From NCBI RefSeq assembly GCF_008801925.2, contig NZ_CP062803.1, forward strand, positions 2,604,001 to 2,668,000: a stretch of 64,000 bases of DNA, read 5' to 3'. The first letter of the stretch is position 1. Each line of letters starts with the position of its first letter. This DNA comes from Cupriavidus basilensis (lineage in GTDB: Bacteria; Pseudomonadota; Gammaproteobacteria; Burkholderiales; Burkholderiaceae). Shown here one piece after another: positions 1 through 9,275 of the stretch. The translations under genes were made by a program, and so were the position numbers. The notes under the pieces are model-generated. The model did no database searches, was not told the DNA's origin, and worked only from the letters and a program-made list of their open reading frames with translations.

Positions 1-370
1 CCTTGGCCTTGACCAGGTCCGGATAGCTGCGCTCCAGGTGCCGCACCGCGGCTGGCACCGAGAACAAGCTGATAAACACCAGCATGGAAGCGATCACCAG
101 CGGGATCATCAGCGCGATCACAAACAGCGGCGCCACCACCGTGCGCAAGGACTGCAAGCCGAACCAGTCCAGCGCGCCGTAGATCCAGCTGGTCAGCACC
201 GACGTCTCGAGCACGCTGCGCGCGGCCGTCATGATCGGCTCCCACCCCCACAGCAGCAGGCCACCCCACAGCCCGGTGGCGAGCAGGAAAGGAATGACGG
301 TAAGCATCAGCATGCGCGGATGCAGCTGGCTGATCAGGGCACGGCCTAGCGCGCGAAAAATATCGTTCAT
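1..370 (-). CDS. EI24-domain (CysZ-like) membrane protein, 3' part cut off by window edge
   Basis: The first 123 codons are visible, starting with ATG at 370 (MNDIFRALGRALISQLHPRM) and running off the left edge. Two long hydrophobic stretches are seen: residues about 20-45 (LTVIPFLLATGLWGGLLLWG) and about 80-110. An amphipathic 'ISQLHPRML' segment precedes the first. This start matches the EI24/CysZ-like family of betaproteobacteria, integral inner-membrane proteins related to the sulfate permease CysZ. The family call is from pattern recognition and the C-terminal half is not available. It is transcribed away from the hydroxylase gene in the same direction, with 156 bp between them. Its actual substrate, if it is a transporter, cannot be inferred. 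Confidence 0.75.
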   Translation of the reverse strand, partial: MNDIFRALGRALISQLHPRMLMLTVIPFLLATGLWGGLLLWGWEPIMTAARSVLETSVLTSWIYGALDWFGLQSLRTVVAPLFVIALMIPLVIASMLVFISLFSVPAAVRHLERSYPDLVKAK

Positions 371-526
371 GCAGTAAATTGGGGTTCCACAAAGGCGGGA
401 TTAACTAGACTAGCACACGTCATAAGTGCTGCGGGGGACGCGTGCGCCGCTAGCGCAAGACGGCAGGGCGCGGGAGGGAGCGCGCATGCACGCTCCCGGA
501 GCTGCCGCGGCAGGCGCCCCGCCGCT

Positions 527-1501
527 TCAGCCCAGCCGCAACAGGCGCTTGATCCCGTACCACTGCTGGGACAGGAAGCCAGCGCCGTAGTCGCGCCCCT
601 TGCCTGCCGGTGGCGGCATCTGGTCGCGCACCCCGGTGGGGTAGTAGGCGTCGGAGAACACGGCGGTGCGGAACAACATGTCCCACCAGGGAAAGATCAC
701 GCCGTAGTTGCATCCGCCCAGCTTGGTGGGCCGGCCGATGGCTTCATGGCCGACGCCAACCGCATGGTGGGTGCGGTGAAAGCGCGGCGAGACCAGCAGC
801 CGCTCGCCCCACGAGCCAAAGTGCAGGCGCAGGTTGGCATGCTGCAAACTCTGCAGCAGTTGCGACAGCGCCACCAGCAGCACGTACTGGGAAGGCTCCA
901 CGCCCACCGCCAGCGCCGCCACCGCAAACACCACGTCGCGCAGCATGTCGTCGAGCAGGTGGTTGCGGTTATCGCTCCATAGCGTCATCTGGCGCTGGCT
1001 GTGATGCAGCGAATGCAGGCTCCACCACCAGCGGTAGGTATGCGAGAGGCGGTGGTACCAGTAGTCAAGCAGGTCGAACAGCAGCAGGTAGATAAGGAAG
1101 CTGACCAGCGGGATCGACGTCACCGCCGGCCACCAGTCTTCCACATTGACCCGCTGCCAGCCGAGCAGGCGCATATGCCCTTCCAGCCCATCCATCAGCG
1201 GATCAAGCAGGAAGAACATGGCCAGCCGGAACAGGCCGAGGCGATGCACCACGGTGTAGAGGATGTCGGTGCGAATGGCGGCGCGGTCGGTCACCGCTTC
1301 GACCGGGCGCAGCTTTTCCAGCGGCCCGAGGATCAGCACCATCACCACGATCTGCACCAGCCCGACCAGCAGCCATTCGGTGCCGGTGAAGGCGTCCTCG
1401 GCATAGCCGCCCAGCCCAAGCTGGTAGACCACCGGCAGGATCACGCCCTGGAACAGCGTGGCTTCAATCTGGCCAATCCAGCCGTTGAGCAGGTCGAGCA
1501 T
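527..1501 (-). CDS. Sterol desaturase / fatty acid hydroxylase superfamily membrane protein
   Basis: The protein has 324 residues and several hydrophobic helices (about 42-62, 128-148 and 190-215). It carries the histidine clusters of the di-iron fatty acid hydroxylase superfamily: H150-R-L-S-H154, H163 with H166-H167, H221, and H242 with H245-H246. Family members are inner-membrane oxygenases that hydroxylate or desaturate lipids, sterols or carotenoids. The substrate here is unknown. The ATG at 1501 shares its A with the TGA stop of the upstream deacetylase (TGATG), so the two are probably translationally coupled and act on the same envelope component. The family call is firm; the lipid or sterol specificity is not. 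Confidence 0.88.
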   Translation of the reverse strand: MLDLLNGWIGQIEATLFQGVILPVVYQLGLGGYAEDAFTGTEWLLVGLVQIVVMVLILGPLEKLRPVEAVTDRAAIRTDILYTVVHRLGLFRLAMFFLLDPLMDGLEGHMRLLGWQRVNVEDWWPAVTSIPLVSFLIYLLLFDLLDYWYHRLSHTYRWWWSLHSLHHSQRQMTLWSDNRNHLLDDMLRDVVFAVAALAVGVEPSQYVLLVALSQLLQSLQHANLRLHFGSWGERLLVSPRFHRTHHAVGVGHEAIGRPTKLGGCNYGVIFPWWDMLFRTAVFSDAYYPTGVRDQMPPPAGKGRDYGAGFLSQQWYGIKRLLRLG

Positions 1502-2382
1502 CAGCGGCTCCCGGCTGGTTGCCCGGCCACCGTGGCGGACTGCCCGCGCAGCCAGTCACGATAGGCGGGATGCTCGCGCAGCGTGGCAAAGCAGAAACCC
1601 TTGCGCTCCAGGCCGCTGATCAGCGGCTCGAGCACGCCGGGCGCCCAGGGGTCCTTGCGCGACCAGATCCCGAGGTGTGCCATGGCGATGTCGCCATCGC
1701 GCAGGCCGCGCAATGCGCGCTCCAGCAGCACCTTGTTCGGGAAACGCTCGGACGAAAGCTCGTCACCCAGGAAGCCGGCCGGCGCCCAGGCCACGTGCTT
1801 GAACCCACACTGCTCGGCCCATTGCAGCGTCTGCGGCGCGGTATGGCCACCCGGTGCCCGCCACAGCGGCGACATGGTCGCGCCGCTGAGGTGCTTCAGC
1901 GCCTGCGCGCTGCGGTTCAGCTCGCTGCAGAAGCTTTGCTGGTCCATCACCACGTCCTGCCCCGCATGCGCGCCGAACTGCGGCCGCATGGTGACCTTGC
2001 CGTCGCGTACGCCGCGCAGGTAGACGTGATCGAACGTGTGGCTGCCAAAAACATGGCCATCGGCGGCCAGCGTCTTCCAGTACGCGGCCCAGCCCGGGTC
2101 GAGCGAGCTGTCCTTGTTGATGGTGGGTTCGTTGGCGAGGAAGAACGTGGCCTTGATATGGTGCTGGCGCAGCGTATCGGCGATCAGCGCCGCCTGGCTC
2201 ATGCTGCCGGTATCGAAGGTCAGGTAGAGCGTGCCGGCGCGGCAGGCCTGGGGCGCGGCGGCAGGCACCGGGCCCGCCGGACTGGCCGGCCCGGCGGCCA
2301 GCGCCAGTCCGGTGGCTGCAAGCCCGGCAGCCACCGCGCGGACCAAAGCGCGGGGCAACCGGGGCTGCGAATGCTTGCTCAT
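1501..2382 (-). CDS. Secreted polysaccharide deacetylase (NodB-type, carbohydrate esterase 4)
   Basis: The ATG at 2382 (MSKHSQPRL) is chosen because it is followed directly by a signal peptide: basic residues, then an Ala/Leu/Gly-rich core to about residue 35. The frame stays open upstream but gives an unlikely Pro/Arg-rich sequence. The 293-residue product shows NodB motifs in order: LTFDTG (motif 1), SHTFDH (HxxxH zinc ligands, motif 2), LWRAPGG (motif 3) and AMAHLG (motif 5 His). Motif 1 normally reads TFDDG; here the second Asp, a metal ligand, is Thr. It probably de-N-acetylates an envelope or extracellular glycan in the periplasm. It overlaps the hydroxylase gene by one base. Confidence 0.85.
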   Translation of the reverse strand: MSKHSQPRLPRALVRAVAAGLAATGLALAAGPASPAGPVPAAAPQACRAGTLYLTFDTGSMSQAALIADTLRQHHIKATFFLANEPTINKDSSLDPGWAAYWKTLAADGHVFGSHTFDHVYLRGVRDGKVTMRPQFGAHAGQDVVMDQQSFCSELNRSAQALKHLSGATMSPLWRAPGGHTAPQTLQWAEQCGFKHVAWAPAGFLGDELSSERFPNKVLLERALRGLRDGDIAMAHLGIWSRKDPWAPGVLEPLISGLERKGFCFATLREHPAYRDWLRGQSATVAGQPAGSR

Positions 2383-2480
2383 GATGCCTGTCCTGATTTC
2401 CTGTGACTGCATTGGAGTGGCAGCGGCCATACTAGTTCGATGCCGTGCCCGCCATGGCGTTCCCGGACGAGCGCCCTCTC

Positions 2481-3467
2481 TCAATAAAGCGGTGCGCGGG
2501 TACGGAAATAAATGCCGTGCGGCGAGCGGCCCACGCGGATGGTCTTGACCAGCTTGCGGCTGGCCACATCGACCAGGCCCACCGAACGCGCCCAGCGGAA
2601 GCTCACCCACAAGGTCTTGCCGTCGGCGGTCAGTTCCATGTCATCGGGGCCAGCCGGCAGGCCGGTGATGTCGCCAACCTTGGTGAGGGTCTGCTGGTCG
2701 ATGATGCTGATGGTGCCGGAAACCCGGTTGGACAAGAACAGATGGCGCTTGTCGCCCACCGCGCGGAAATTGTGCGCGCCCTTGCCGGTCTGGATCTGCT
2801 TGACCACGGTGCGGGTATGCCAGTCGATCACGGCGACATAATCGGCACCGGTCATGCCCACCAGCAGGTATTTCTGGTCTGGCGTAACCCACACGCCCGC
2901 CGGCGCCGAACCGGCATTCATGCGCCACATCACGGTCTGTGTGGGCAGGTCGATGGCGACCACTTCGTTGGAGTCCTGCAGCGTGACAAAGGCAACACGG
3001 CTGTCGGCGGTAAAGGCAATATGGCTAGGCGTCTTGGCCAGCGGCAGTTGCTTGGCGATCTTGAGCGCCTTGCCGTCCCAGCGATACACGTCGACGCGAT
3101 CGAGGCGGTTGCCCGTGGTCAGGAACCACTTCTGGTCGGGCGAGAAGCCGATCTGGTAGGGGTCGTCGATATTGGCCACACGCTGCTGGACCTTGCCGGT
3201 GACCGGGTCGAGGAACACGAGGTCGTTGCCGACCGCATTGGCAACGATCAGCGATTTGTCGTCGGGCGTGGCGATCAGGTGGTGCGGCTCCTTCCCGATC
3301 GGGAACGTCTCCAGCACCTTCTGGGTGTCCTTGTCGATCAAGGTGACGGTAGCATCACCAGAATTGAGCACCACCACCACTTCCGCCCACGCCGGCGCCG
3401 CTACCATCCCCAGGGCCAGGGCGCCGATGGCGGCAAACCCGGAAACTACACGACGCAATGCGAGCAT
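2481..3467 (-). CDS. Periplasmic YncE-like (YVTN-repeat) beta-propeller protein
   Basis: The ATG at 3467 (MLALRRVVSGFAAIG) gives a clean signal peptide ending near APAWA-E. A TTG five codons upstream is in frame but less likely. The 328-residue product consists of about seven blades of the YVTN/cytochrome-cd1-like type, recognisable by recurring patterns such as 'VTLIDKDTQKVLETFPIG', 'VANAVGNDLVFLDPVTGKV' and 'VWVTPDQKYLLVGMTGAD'. Such proteins are periplasmic scaffolds, often near PQQ-alcohol oxidation or metal systems. No such partners are seen here. It lies 137 bp downstream of hrpA on the same strand. The exact role is unknown. Confidence 0.85.
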   Translation of the reverse strand: MLALRRVVSGFAAIGALALGMVAAPAWAEVVVVLNSGDATVTLIDKDTQKVLETFPIGKEPHHLIATPDDKSLIVANAVGNDLVFLDPVTGKVQQRVANIDDPYQIGFSPDQKWFLTTGNRLDRVDVYRWDGKALKIAKQLPLAKTPSHIAFTADSRVAFVTLQDSNEVVAIDLPTQTVMWRMNAGSAPAGVWVTPDQKYLLVGMTGADYVAVIDWHTRTVVKQIQTGKGAHNFRAVGDKRHLFLSNRVSGTISIIDQQTLTKVGDITGLPAGPDDMELTADGKTLWVSFRWARSVGLVDVASRKLVKTIRVGRSPHGIYFRTRAPLY

Positions 3468-3604
3468 AAGACTGTTGGACAATGACTTAATCGATCATTC
3501 TAACGTTTTCAGACTGCGATCCGATGACCTAGCGCAACAAACTAACATTTGGTCACAATCTCCGCGCGGGGTAGCGTTCGCGCGAAAGACAGGCAAGCCT
3601 GACT

Positions 3605-6600
3605 TCAGCGCTGCATCGCTTCCCACACCTTTTGCAAACGCTTGACCGACATCGGCACGGGCGTGCGCAACTCCTGCGCGAACAGGGCCACACGGAGTTC
3701 TTCCAGCATCCAGCGGAACTCGTCCAGGCGCGCGTCTTCCACGCCCCGCCCCTGCTGCCGCAACTGCGTCTCGGCCCGCTGCCATTGCTGCAGCAGCGGC
3801 GTGATTTCCTGCAGCCGCTGGGTGTCGCGCGCCGGATCGCCCTTGATCTTGTCGATGCGCATGGCGATGCCCTTCAGGTAGCGCGGGAAATGCACCAGCT
3901 GCAGGTAAGGCGTATCGGCCACAAAGTGCTTGCCCATCAGCCGCGTCAGTTGCGCCTGCATGTCGGCGTGTGCCGCGGCGAACGGCTTGGCCTGGATCAG
4001 CTTGCGCGGCAGCGTCGCGTACTCGGCCAGCACTGCCCCTACCAGCCGGGCAATCTCCTGCGCCAGCAGGCTCAGGCGCGAGCGCCCTTCTTCCTTGCGA
4101 GCGGCGAACTCGGCCTCGTTGCGCGGCAGCGGCGCCTGCAGGCAGGCCCGCTCCAGCGCCAGCATCACGATCTGGTCGCGCAGCATTTCCTGCGTGCCCA
4201 GCGTCATGTACTGCATCGCCATCTGCTGCATGCCGGGGATATTCTTCTCCAGGAACTTCACCTGCTCGCGCAACTGCAACGCAAACAGGCGGCGTAGCCC
4301 GGCTTGATGGATGCGCGCGGCTTCCTGCGGATCGTCGAACACCTCCACGTCGCAATGCGTGGCGTGGTCGACCAGCGCAGGATAGCCGTACAGCGTCTGG
4401 TTGCCCTTGCGGACCTCCAGCAGCTCGGGCAGTTCGCCAAAGGACCAGCTGGTCAGGTTCTCGTATTGCCCCGCCTCGGCCGCCGGCACGTCGCGTGCGG
4501 CGATGTTCTGGAACGACTGCTGCGCCTGCCCGCCAAACTCGGCGCGCAACTGAGCCAGGTTGCGGCCCATGTCCAGTTGCCGGCCGTGCTCGTCCACCAC
4601 CTTGAAGTTCATGGCGTGGTGGGCGGGCAAGGTTTCCAGCTTGAAGTCGGCACGCTTGACCATGGTGCCGGTCTGCTCGCGGATGTCGGCAATCAGCACA
4701 TCCAGCAACTCGCCCTCGCCAAAGGCATTGCGATCGACGAAGCCCGCCGCGTAATCCGGCAGCGGCACGCAATGGCGGCGCAGCTTCTGCGGCAGCGACT
4801 TGAGCAGCAGGTGCACCTTCTCCTTGACCATGCCCGGCACCAGCCAGTCCGCGCGCTCCTGGCGCACCTGGTTAAGCGCGTACAGCGGCACCGTCAGCGT
4901 CACGCCATCGCGATGGCTGCCGGGCTCGAAGTGGTATGTCAGCGACATATCCACGCCCGCCACCGGCATCAGCTTGGGGAAAAGGTCGGTGGTGATGCCA
5001 GCCGCCTCGTGCCGCATCAGCTCCTCGCGGTTCAGGTAAAGCAGCTTGCGCTCGCGCGCGCTCTCGGCCTGGTACCACTGCTCGAAGGTGGCCTGCTGGT
5101 GAATCTCGGCGGGGATCAGGCGATCGTAGAACGCGAAGATCAGCTCGTCGTCGACCAGAACATCCTGGCGGCGCGCCTTGTGCTCCAGGTTTTCGATCTC
5201 GCGCGTCAGGCGCTGGTTATGGGCGAAGAACGGCAGCTTGGTATCGAACTCGCCTTCCACCAGCCCGCGGCGGATAAACAGCTCGCGCGCCTCGGCCGGG
5301 TTCATCGGTCCGTAGTGCACGCGCCGGTGCTGGTAGACCACCAGCCCGTACAGCGTGGCGCGCTCCATCGCCATCACCTGGCCGGATTTCTTCTCCCAGT
5401 GCGGATCGCTCCAACTGACGCGGAGCAGATGACGTCCGACCTGCTCCAGCCATTCCGGCTCGATCTTGGCCAGCGTGCGCGCGAACAGCCGGCTGGTTTC
5501 GATCAGTTCGGCGCCGATGATCCAGCGGCCGACCTTGCGCGCGATCAGCGAGCCGGGCCACAGGTGGAACTTGATGCCGCGCGCACCCAGGTACTCGCGC
5601 CCGCGCCCGTCGGCGTCTTCAATCTTGCAACCTACGTTGCCGAGCAACCCCGTGAGCAGCGCCTTGTGCACCTGCTCATAGGTGGGCTCGCTCTCATTGA
5701 GCTTCCAGCCCTGCTCGGTGACGGTAGTCAGCAGCTGCGAATGCACGTCGCGCCATTCGCGCAGGCGCACATGCGACAGGAAACTGGCGCGGCACTGGTC
5801 CTGCAGCTGGCGGTTGGTCTTCTTGTGCGCCACCGCCTCCTCGAACCACTTCCACATCTTGACCCAGCCCAGGAACTCGGAGCGCTCGTCCATGAACTTG
5901 CGGTGGGCCTGGTCGGCGGCTTCCTGCGCCTCCTGCGGACGGTCGCGCGGATCCTGCACCGACAGCGCGCTGGCGATGATCAGCACCTCACGCAGGCAAT
6001 GGTGCTCGCGCGCGGCCAGCGTCATGCGGGCCACGCGGGGGTCCAGCGGCAGGCGGGCCAGCTGGCGGCCGACCTGGGTCAGCGCGTTGGCGTCGTCGCC
6101 CACGCTTTCCACCGCGCCCAGCTCCTGCAGCAGCTGGTAGCCGTCAGCGATAGCGCGGCCCAGCGGCGGCTCGATAAAGGGGAATTCCTCGATCGCCGTC
6201 AGCTTCAGCGCCTTCATGCGCAAGATCACCGCGGCCAGCGACGAGCGCAGGATTTCCGGATCGGTAAAGCGCGCCCGGCTGACGAAATCGGCCTCCTCGT
6301 ACAAGCGGATGCACACACCGTCGGCCACCCGGCCGCAACGCCCGGCGCGCTGGTTGGCGGCGGCCTGCGAGATCGCCTCGATCTGCAGCTGCTCGACCTT
6401 GTTGCGGTAGGAATAGCGCTTGACCCGCGCCATCCCGGTATCCACCACGTAGCGGATGCCCGGCACGGTCAGCGAGGTTTCTGCCACGTTGGTGGCCAGC
6501 ACGATGCGCCGCGCGTTGGAAGGCCGGAACACCCGTTCCTGTTCCTGCACCGACAAGCGCGCGAACAGGGGCAGGATCTCGGTATGCGGTGGATGGTGCT

Positions 6601-7705
6601 TGCGCAGCGCCTCGGCAGCCTCGCGAATTTCGCGCTCGCCGGGCAGGAACACCAGCACATCGCCCGGGCCAAGCCGGCACAGCTCGTCCACCGCCTCGAC
6701 GATGCCGTCGAACAGGTCGCGATCTTTCGATTGCGCGGACTTGGGCGCGCCCTCGCCCGCCGCCTTGTCCTTCTCGATTGGCCGGTAACGGATCTCCACG
6801 GGATACAGACGCCCGCTGACCTCGATTACGGGCGCAGGCTTGCCGCCCTGCGCGAAGTGCTCGGCAAAGCGGTTGGCGTCGATGGTGGCCGAGGTGATGA
6901 CCAGCTTGAGGTCGGGCCGCTTCGGCAGGATCTCCTTCAGGTAGCCGATCAGGAAATCGATATTGAGGCTGCGTTCGTGCGCCTCGTCGATGATGATGGT
7001 GTCGTAAGCGCGCAGCAACGGATCGTTCTGCGTCTCGGCCAGCAAGATGCCGTCGGTCATCAGCTTGACCGACGCGCCCGCCGACATGGTGTCGTTGAAA
7101 CGCACCTGGTAGCCCACGTGCTCGCCCAGCGGTGTGCCAATCTCTTGCGCGATGCGCTTGGCCGTGGAGGTGGCGGCAATCCGGCGTGGCTGCGTATGGC
7201 CGATCAGGCCGCCGCTGCCGTCAGCGCCCGGACCGCGCCCGATCGACAGGCAGATCTTGGGCAACTGGGTGGTTTTGCCGGAGCCGGTCTCGCCGGAGAC
7301 GATCACCACCTGATTGGCCAGCAGCGCCTTTGCGATCTCCTCGCGGCGGCCGGATACCGGCAGCGCCTCGGGGAAGGTGATGGGCGGGAGCGGATTGGCC
7401 TGGCGCACCGGGCGGCGTGCCTCGCGGGGCGCTCGCTCGGTGCGCTCGGTGCGCTCCGGGCGCGGCGGCCGGGGCGTGCCGTTTGCCGGCTGCGTCCTGG
7501 CTTGCCGGGCCTGGCCCGGCTGCCGGGGCGGGCGTTCTGCCGGCGGACCGGCGGCTGGCGTGGCGGCCACGGCCGGCGCTCGCGCCGGCCTGGCGACAGG
7601 CTGGACAGCGGGCTGGGCTGGCGACGGGGCGGCCTTGGGCGCGGGGCGGCCGGCATCGGTTTTCCGATCCGGCGACAAAGGTTTGGCTGGGCGTTGTGCT
7701 GACAT
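3605..7705 (-). CDS. hrpA: ATP-dependent RNA helicase HrpA
   Basis: This is a DEAH-box helicase of 1366 residues; E. coli HrpA is about 1300. Residues 1-105 are a Pro/Ala/Arg-rich, probably disordered extension with a short 'ERTERTERAPR' repeat. The helicase core follows: Walker A GETGSGKTT (138-146), DEAH (240-243), SAT (about 270), then the second RecA domain with QRAGRCGR, the HA2 and OB-fold region, and the long C-terminal domain typical of bacterial HrpA. HrpA unwinds structured RNA and in E. coli helps process fimbrial mRNA and rescue stalled ribosomes. The ATG at 7705 lies 23 bp from the divergent argA start, so the two promoters overlap. Confidence 0.97.
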   Translation of the reverse strand: MSAQRPAKPLSPDRKTDAGRPAPKAAPSPAQPAVQPVARPARAPAVAATPAAGPPAERPPRQPGQARQARTQPANGTPRPPRPERTERTERAPREARRPVRQANPLPPITFPEALPVSGRREEIAKALLANQVVIVSGETGSGKTTQLPKICLSIGRGPGADGSGGLIGHTQPRRIAATSTAKRIAQEIGTPLGEHVGYQVRFNDTMSAGASVKLMTDGILLAETQNDPLLRAYDTIIIDEAHERSLNIDFLIGYLKEILPKRPDLKLVITSATIDANRFAEHFAQGGKPAPVIEVSGRLYPVEIRYRPIEKDKAAGEGAPKSAQSKDRDLFDGIVEAVDELCRLGPGDVLVFLPGEREIREAAEALRKHHPPHTEILPLFARLSVQEQERVFRPSNARRIVLATNVAETSLTVPGIRYVVDTGMARVKRYSYRNKVEQLQIEAISQAAANQRAGRCGRVADGVCIRLYEEADFVSRARFTDPEILRSSLAAVILRMKALKLTAIEEFPFIEPPLGRAIADGYQLLQELGAVESVGDDANALTQVGRQLARLPLDPRVARMTLAAREHHCLREVLIIASALSVQDPRDRPQEAQEAADQAHRKFMDERSEFLGWVKMWKWFEEAVAHKKTNRQLQDQCRASFLSHVRLREWRDVHSQLLTTVTEQGWKLNESEPTYEQVHKALLTGLLGNVGCKIEDADGRGREYLGARGIKFHLWPGSLIARKVGRWIIGAELIETSRLFARTLAKIEPEWLEQVGRHLLRVSWSDPHWEKKSGQVMAMERATLYGLVVYQHRRVHYGPMNPAEARELFIRRGLVEGEFDTKLPFFAHNQRLTREIENLEHKARRQDVLVDDELIFAFYDRLIPAEIHQQATFEQWYQAESARERKLLYLNREELMRHEAAGITTDLFPKLMPVAGVDMSLTYHFEPGSHRDGVTLTVPLYALNQVRQERADWLVPGMVKEKVHLLLKSLPQKLRRHCVPLPDYAAGFVDRNAFGEGELLDVLIADIREQTGTMVKRADFKLETLPAHHAMNFKVVDEHGRQLDMGRNLAQLRAEFGGQAQQSFQNIAARDVPAAEAGQYENLTSWSFGELPELLEVRKGNQTLYGYPALVDHATHCDVEVFDDPQEAARIHQAGLRRLFALQLREQVKFLEKNIPGMQQMAMQYMTLGTQEMLRDQIVMLALERACLQAPLPRNEAEFAARKEEGRSRLSLLAQEIARLVGAVLAEYATLPRKLIQAKPFAAAHADMQAQLTRLMGKHFVADTPYLQLVHFPRYLKGIAMRIDKIKGDPARDTQRLQEITPLLQQWQRAETQLRQQGRGVEDARLDEFRWMLEELRVALFAQELRTPVPMSVKRLQKVWEAMQR

Positions 7706-7721
7706 TGGCCGGGATTATAAT
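7694..7721 (+). promoter_or_regulatory. argA promoter: TTGTGC-N16-TATAAT, placing the start codon at about +1
   Basis: A perfect -10 hexamer TATAAT (7716-7721) follows a plausible -35 TTGTGC (7694-7699) by 16 bp. The expected transcription start about seven bases downstream falls at 7728-7729, the A of the argA ATG. No purine-rich ribosome binding site lies between the -10 and the ATG, so the message may be leaderless. The -35 lies inside the first codons of the divergent hrpA gene. Confidence 0.6.
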
Positions 7722-7728
7722 CCGCGGC

Positions 7729-9165
7729 ATGAATGCAAGAACCGACACGCCAGCCGACGCGCCCGCGCCGTCCGAAATGGACGAGCCCCTGCCCGTCACC
7801 GACCCTTCCACGCTGCCCGCGCCCGCCGCCGGCGCCGACCCCGTCGAGCGTGGCGCCCCCGACCACCAGCAGTTCGTCGACTGGCTGCGAGCGGTTGCGC
7901 CTTATATCCACGCCTTCCGCGGCAAGACTTTCGTAATCGCCTTCGGCGGTGAGCTGGTCAAGGCCAACATCCTCAACGCCCTGGTCAATGACGTGGCCCT
8001 GCTGCACGCCATGGGCATGCAGATCGTGCTGGTGCACGGCTCGCGCCCGCAGGTGGAAGAGCAACTGGCACTGCGCCACGTCGAGTCGCAATTCGCCGAC
8101 GGCGTGCGCGTGACCGACAACGCGGCGCTGGAGTGCGCCAAGGAAGCCGCCGGCGAACTGCGCCTGGATATCGAGGCCGCCTTCAGCCAAGGCTTGCCTA
8201 ACACGCCCATGGCTGGCGCCCAGTTGTCGGTGATCTCCGGCAACTTTGTCACCGCCCGCCCGCTCGGCATCGTCGACGGCGTGGATTACCAGCACACCGG
8301 GCTGGTGCGCAAGATCGACGGCGAGTCGGTTCGCATGTCGCTGTCGCACGGCAAGATCGTGCTGCTCTCGCCGCTTGGCTTTTCGCCCACCGGCCAGGCC
8401 TTCAACCTGTCGATGGAAGACGTGGCCAGCGCCACAGCCATCGCCCTGAAGGCCGACAAGCTGGTATTCATCACCGAAGTCCCCGGCGTGCAGGACCCGG
8501 TCGGCAAGCTGATGCCGGAAATGTCGCTGCGCACCGCCATCGAGCGGCTGCAGAACAACCACCTGCCGCCCGATGTCTCCTATTACCTGGAACACCTGGT
8601 CAAGGCGCTCAAGGGCGGTGTGCCGCGCGCCCACCTGATCCCCTTCCAGCTGGACGGCTCGGTGCTGCTGGAGCTGTTCCTGCACGACGGCGTCGGCACC
8701 ATGATCTCCGACACCGACCTGGAAAGCCTGCGCGAAGCCACGCTGGACGACGTCGGCGGCATCCTGCAACTGATCGCCCCGCTGGAGCAGGACGGCACAC
8801 TGGTGCCACGCGGGCGCCACCTGATCGAGCGCGACATCGCCAACTTCTCGGTGATCGAGCACGATGGCGTGCTGTTTGGCTGCGCCGCGCTCTATCCCTA
8901 CCCGCGCGAAGGCATGGCCGAGATGGCCTGCCTGACTGTGTCGTCCGAAGCCCAGGGCACCGGCGACGGCGAGCGCCTGCTCAAGCGCATCGAGCGCCGC
9001 GCCCGCAGCCTCGGCCTTGACCGCCTGTTCGTGCTCACCACCCGCACGGAGCACTGGTTCCTCAAGCGCGGCTTTGTGCACGCCACCGTGGACGACCTGC
9101 CGGAAGACAAGCGCAAGCTCTACAACTGGCAGCGCAAGTCGATGGTGCTGATGAAGAAGCTGTGA
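7729..9165 (+). CDS. argA: N-acetylglutamate synthase (amino-acid N-acetyltransferase)
   Basis: This enzyme makes N-acetyl-L-glutamate from acetyl-CoA and glutamate, the first step of arginine biosynthesis. The product has 478 residues. It has a divergent leader of about 45 residues, an amino-acid-kinase-like domain (about 50-320, with 'TFVIAFGGELVKANIL', 'IVLVHGSRPQVEEQL' and 'VFITEVPGV'), and a C-terminal GNAT domain (about 325-478, with 'MAEMACLTVSSEAQGTGDGE' and 'TTRTEHWFLKRGF'). The ATG at 7729 follows a consensus -10 box and lacks a Shine-Dalgarno sequence. The frame stays open upstream over hrpA, but that is antisense GC-rich sequence. In this family the kinase-like domain carries arginine feedback control. 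Confidence 0.95.
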   Translation: MNARTDTPADAPAPSEMDEPLPVTDPSTLPAPAAGADPVERGAPDHQQFVDWLRAVAPYIHAFRGKTFVIAFGGELVKANILNALVNDVALLHAMGMQIVLVHGSRPQVEEQLALRHVESQFADGVRVTDNAALECAKEAAGELRLDIEAAFSQGLPNTPMAGAQLSVISGNFVTARPLGIVDGVDYQHTGLVRKIDGESVRMSLSHGKIVLLSPLGFSPTGQAFNLSMEDVASATAIALKADKLVFITEVPGVQDPVGKLMPEMSLRTAIERLQNNHLPPDVSYYLEHLVKALKGGVPRAHLIPFQLDGSVLLELFLHDGVGTMISDTDLESLREATLDDVGGILQLIAPLEQDGTLVPRGRHLIERDIANFSVIEHDGVLFGCAALYPYPREGMAEMACLTVSSEAQGTGDGERLLKRIERRARSLGLDRLFVLTTRTEHWFLKRGFVHATVDDLPEDKRKLYNWQRKSMVLMKKL

Positions 9166-9275
9166 CGGCGGTGGGGGTAGCCTGAAGGCCGGCCCCCGCT
9201 TCGTTACAATAGCGGCACCGCAACGGCCGGCCACTCGCTGCGCCGGCCACATCACACGACAACAAGGAGTTCCCC

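Noticed and set aside
4304..7702. A 1132-codon open frame on the plus strand, opposite hrpA
   Set aside because: It mirrors the codon positions of a clear helicase gene; its translation is His/Gln/Arg/Ala/Leu-rich with no domain, as is usual for antisense frames in GC-rich DNA.
7303..9255. A 650-codon minus-strand frame opposite argA and the hrpA start
   Set aside because: It covers two confident genes and a consensus promoter; the translation is low-complexity.
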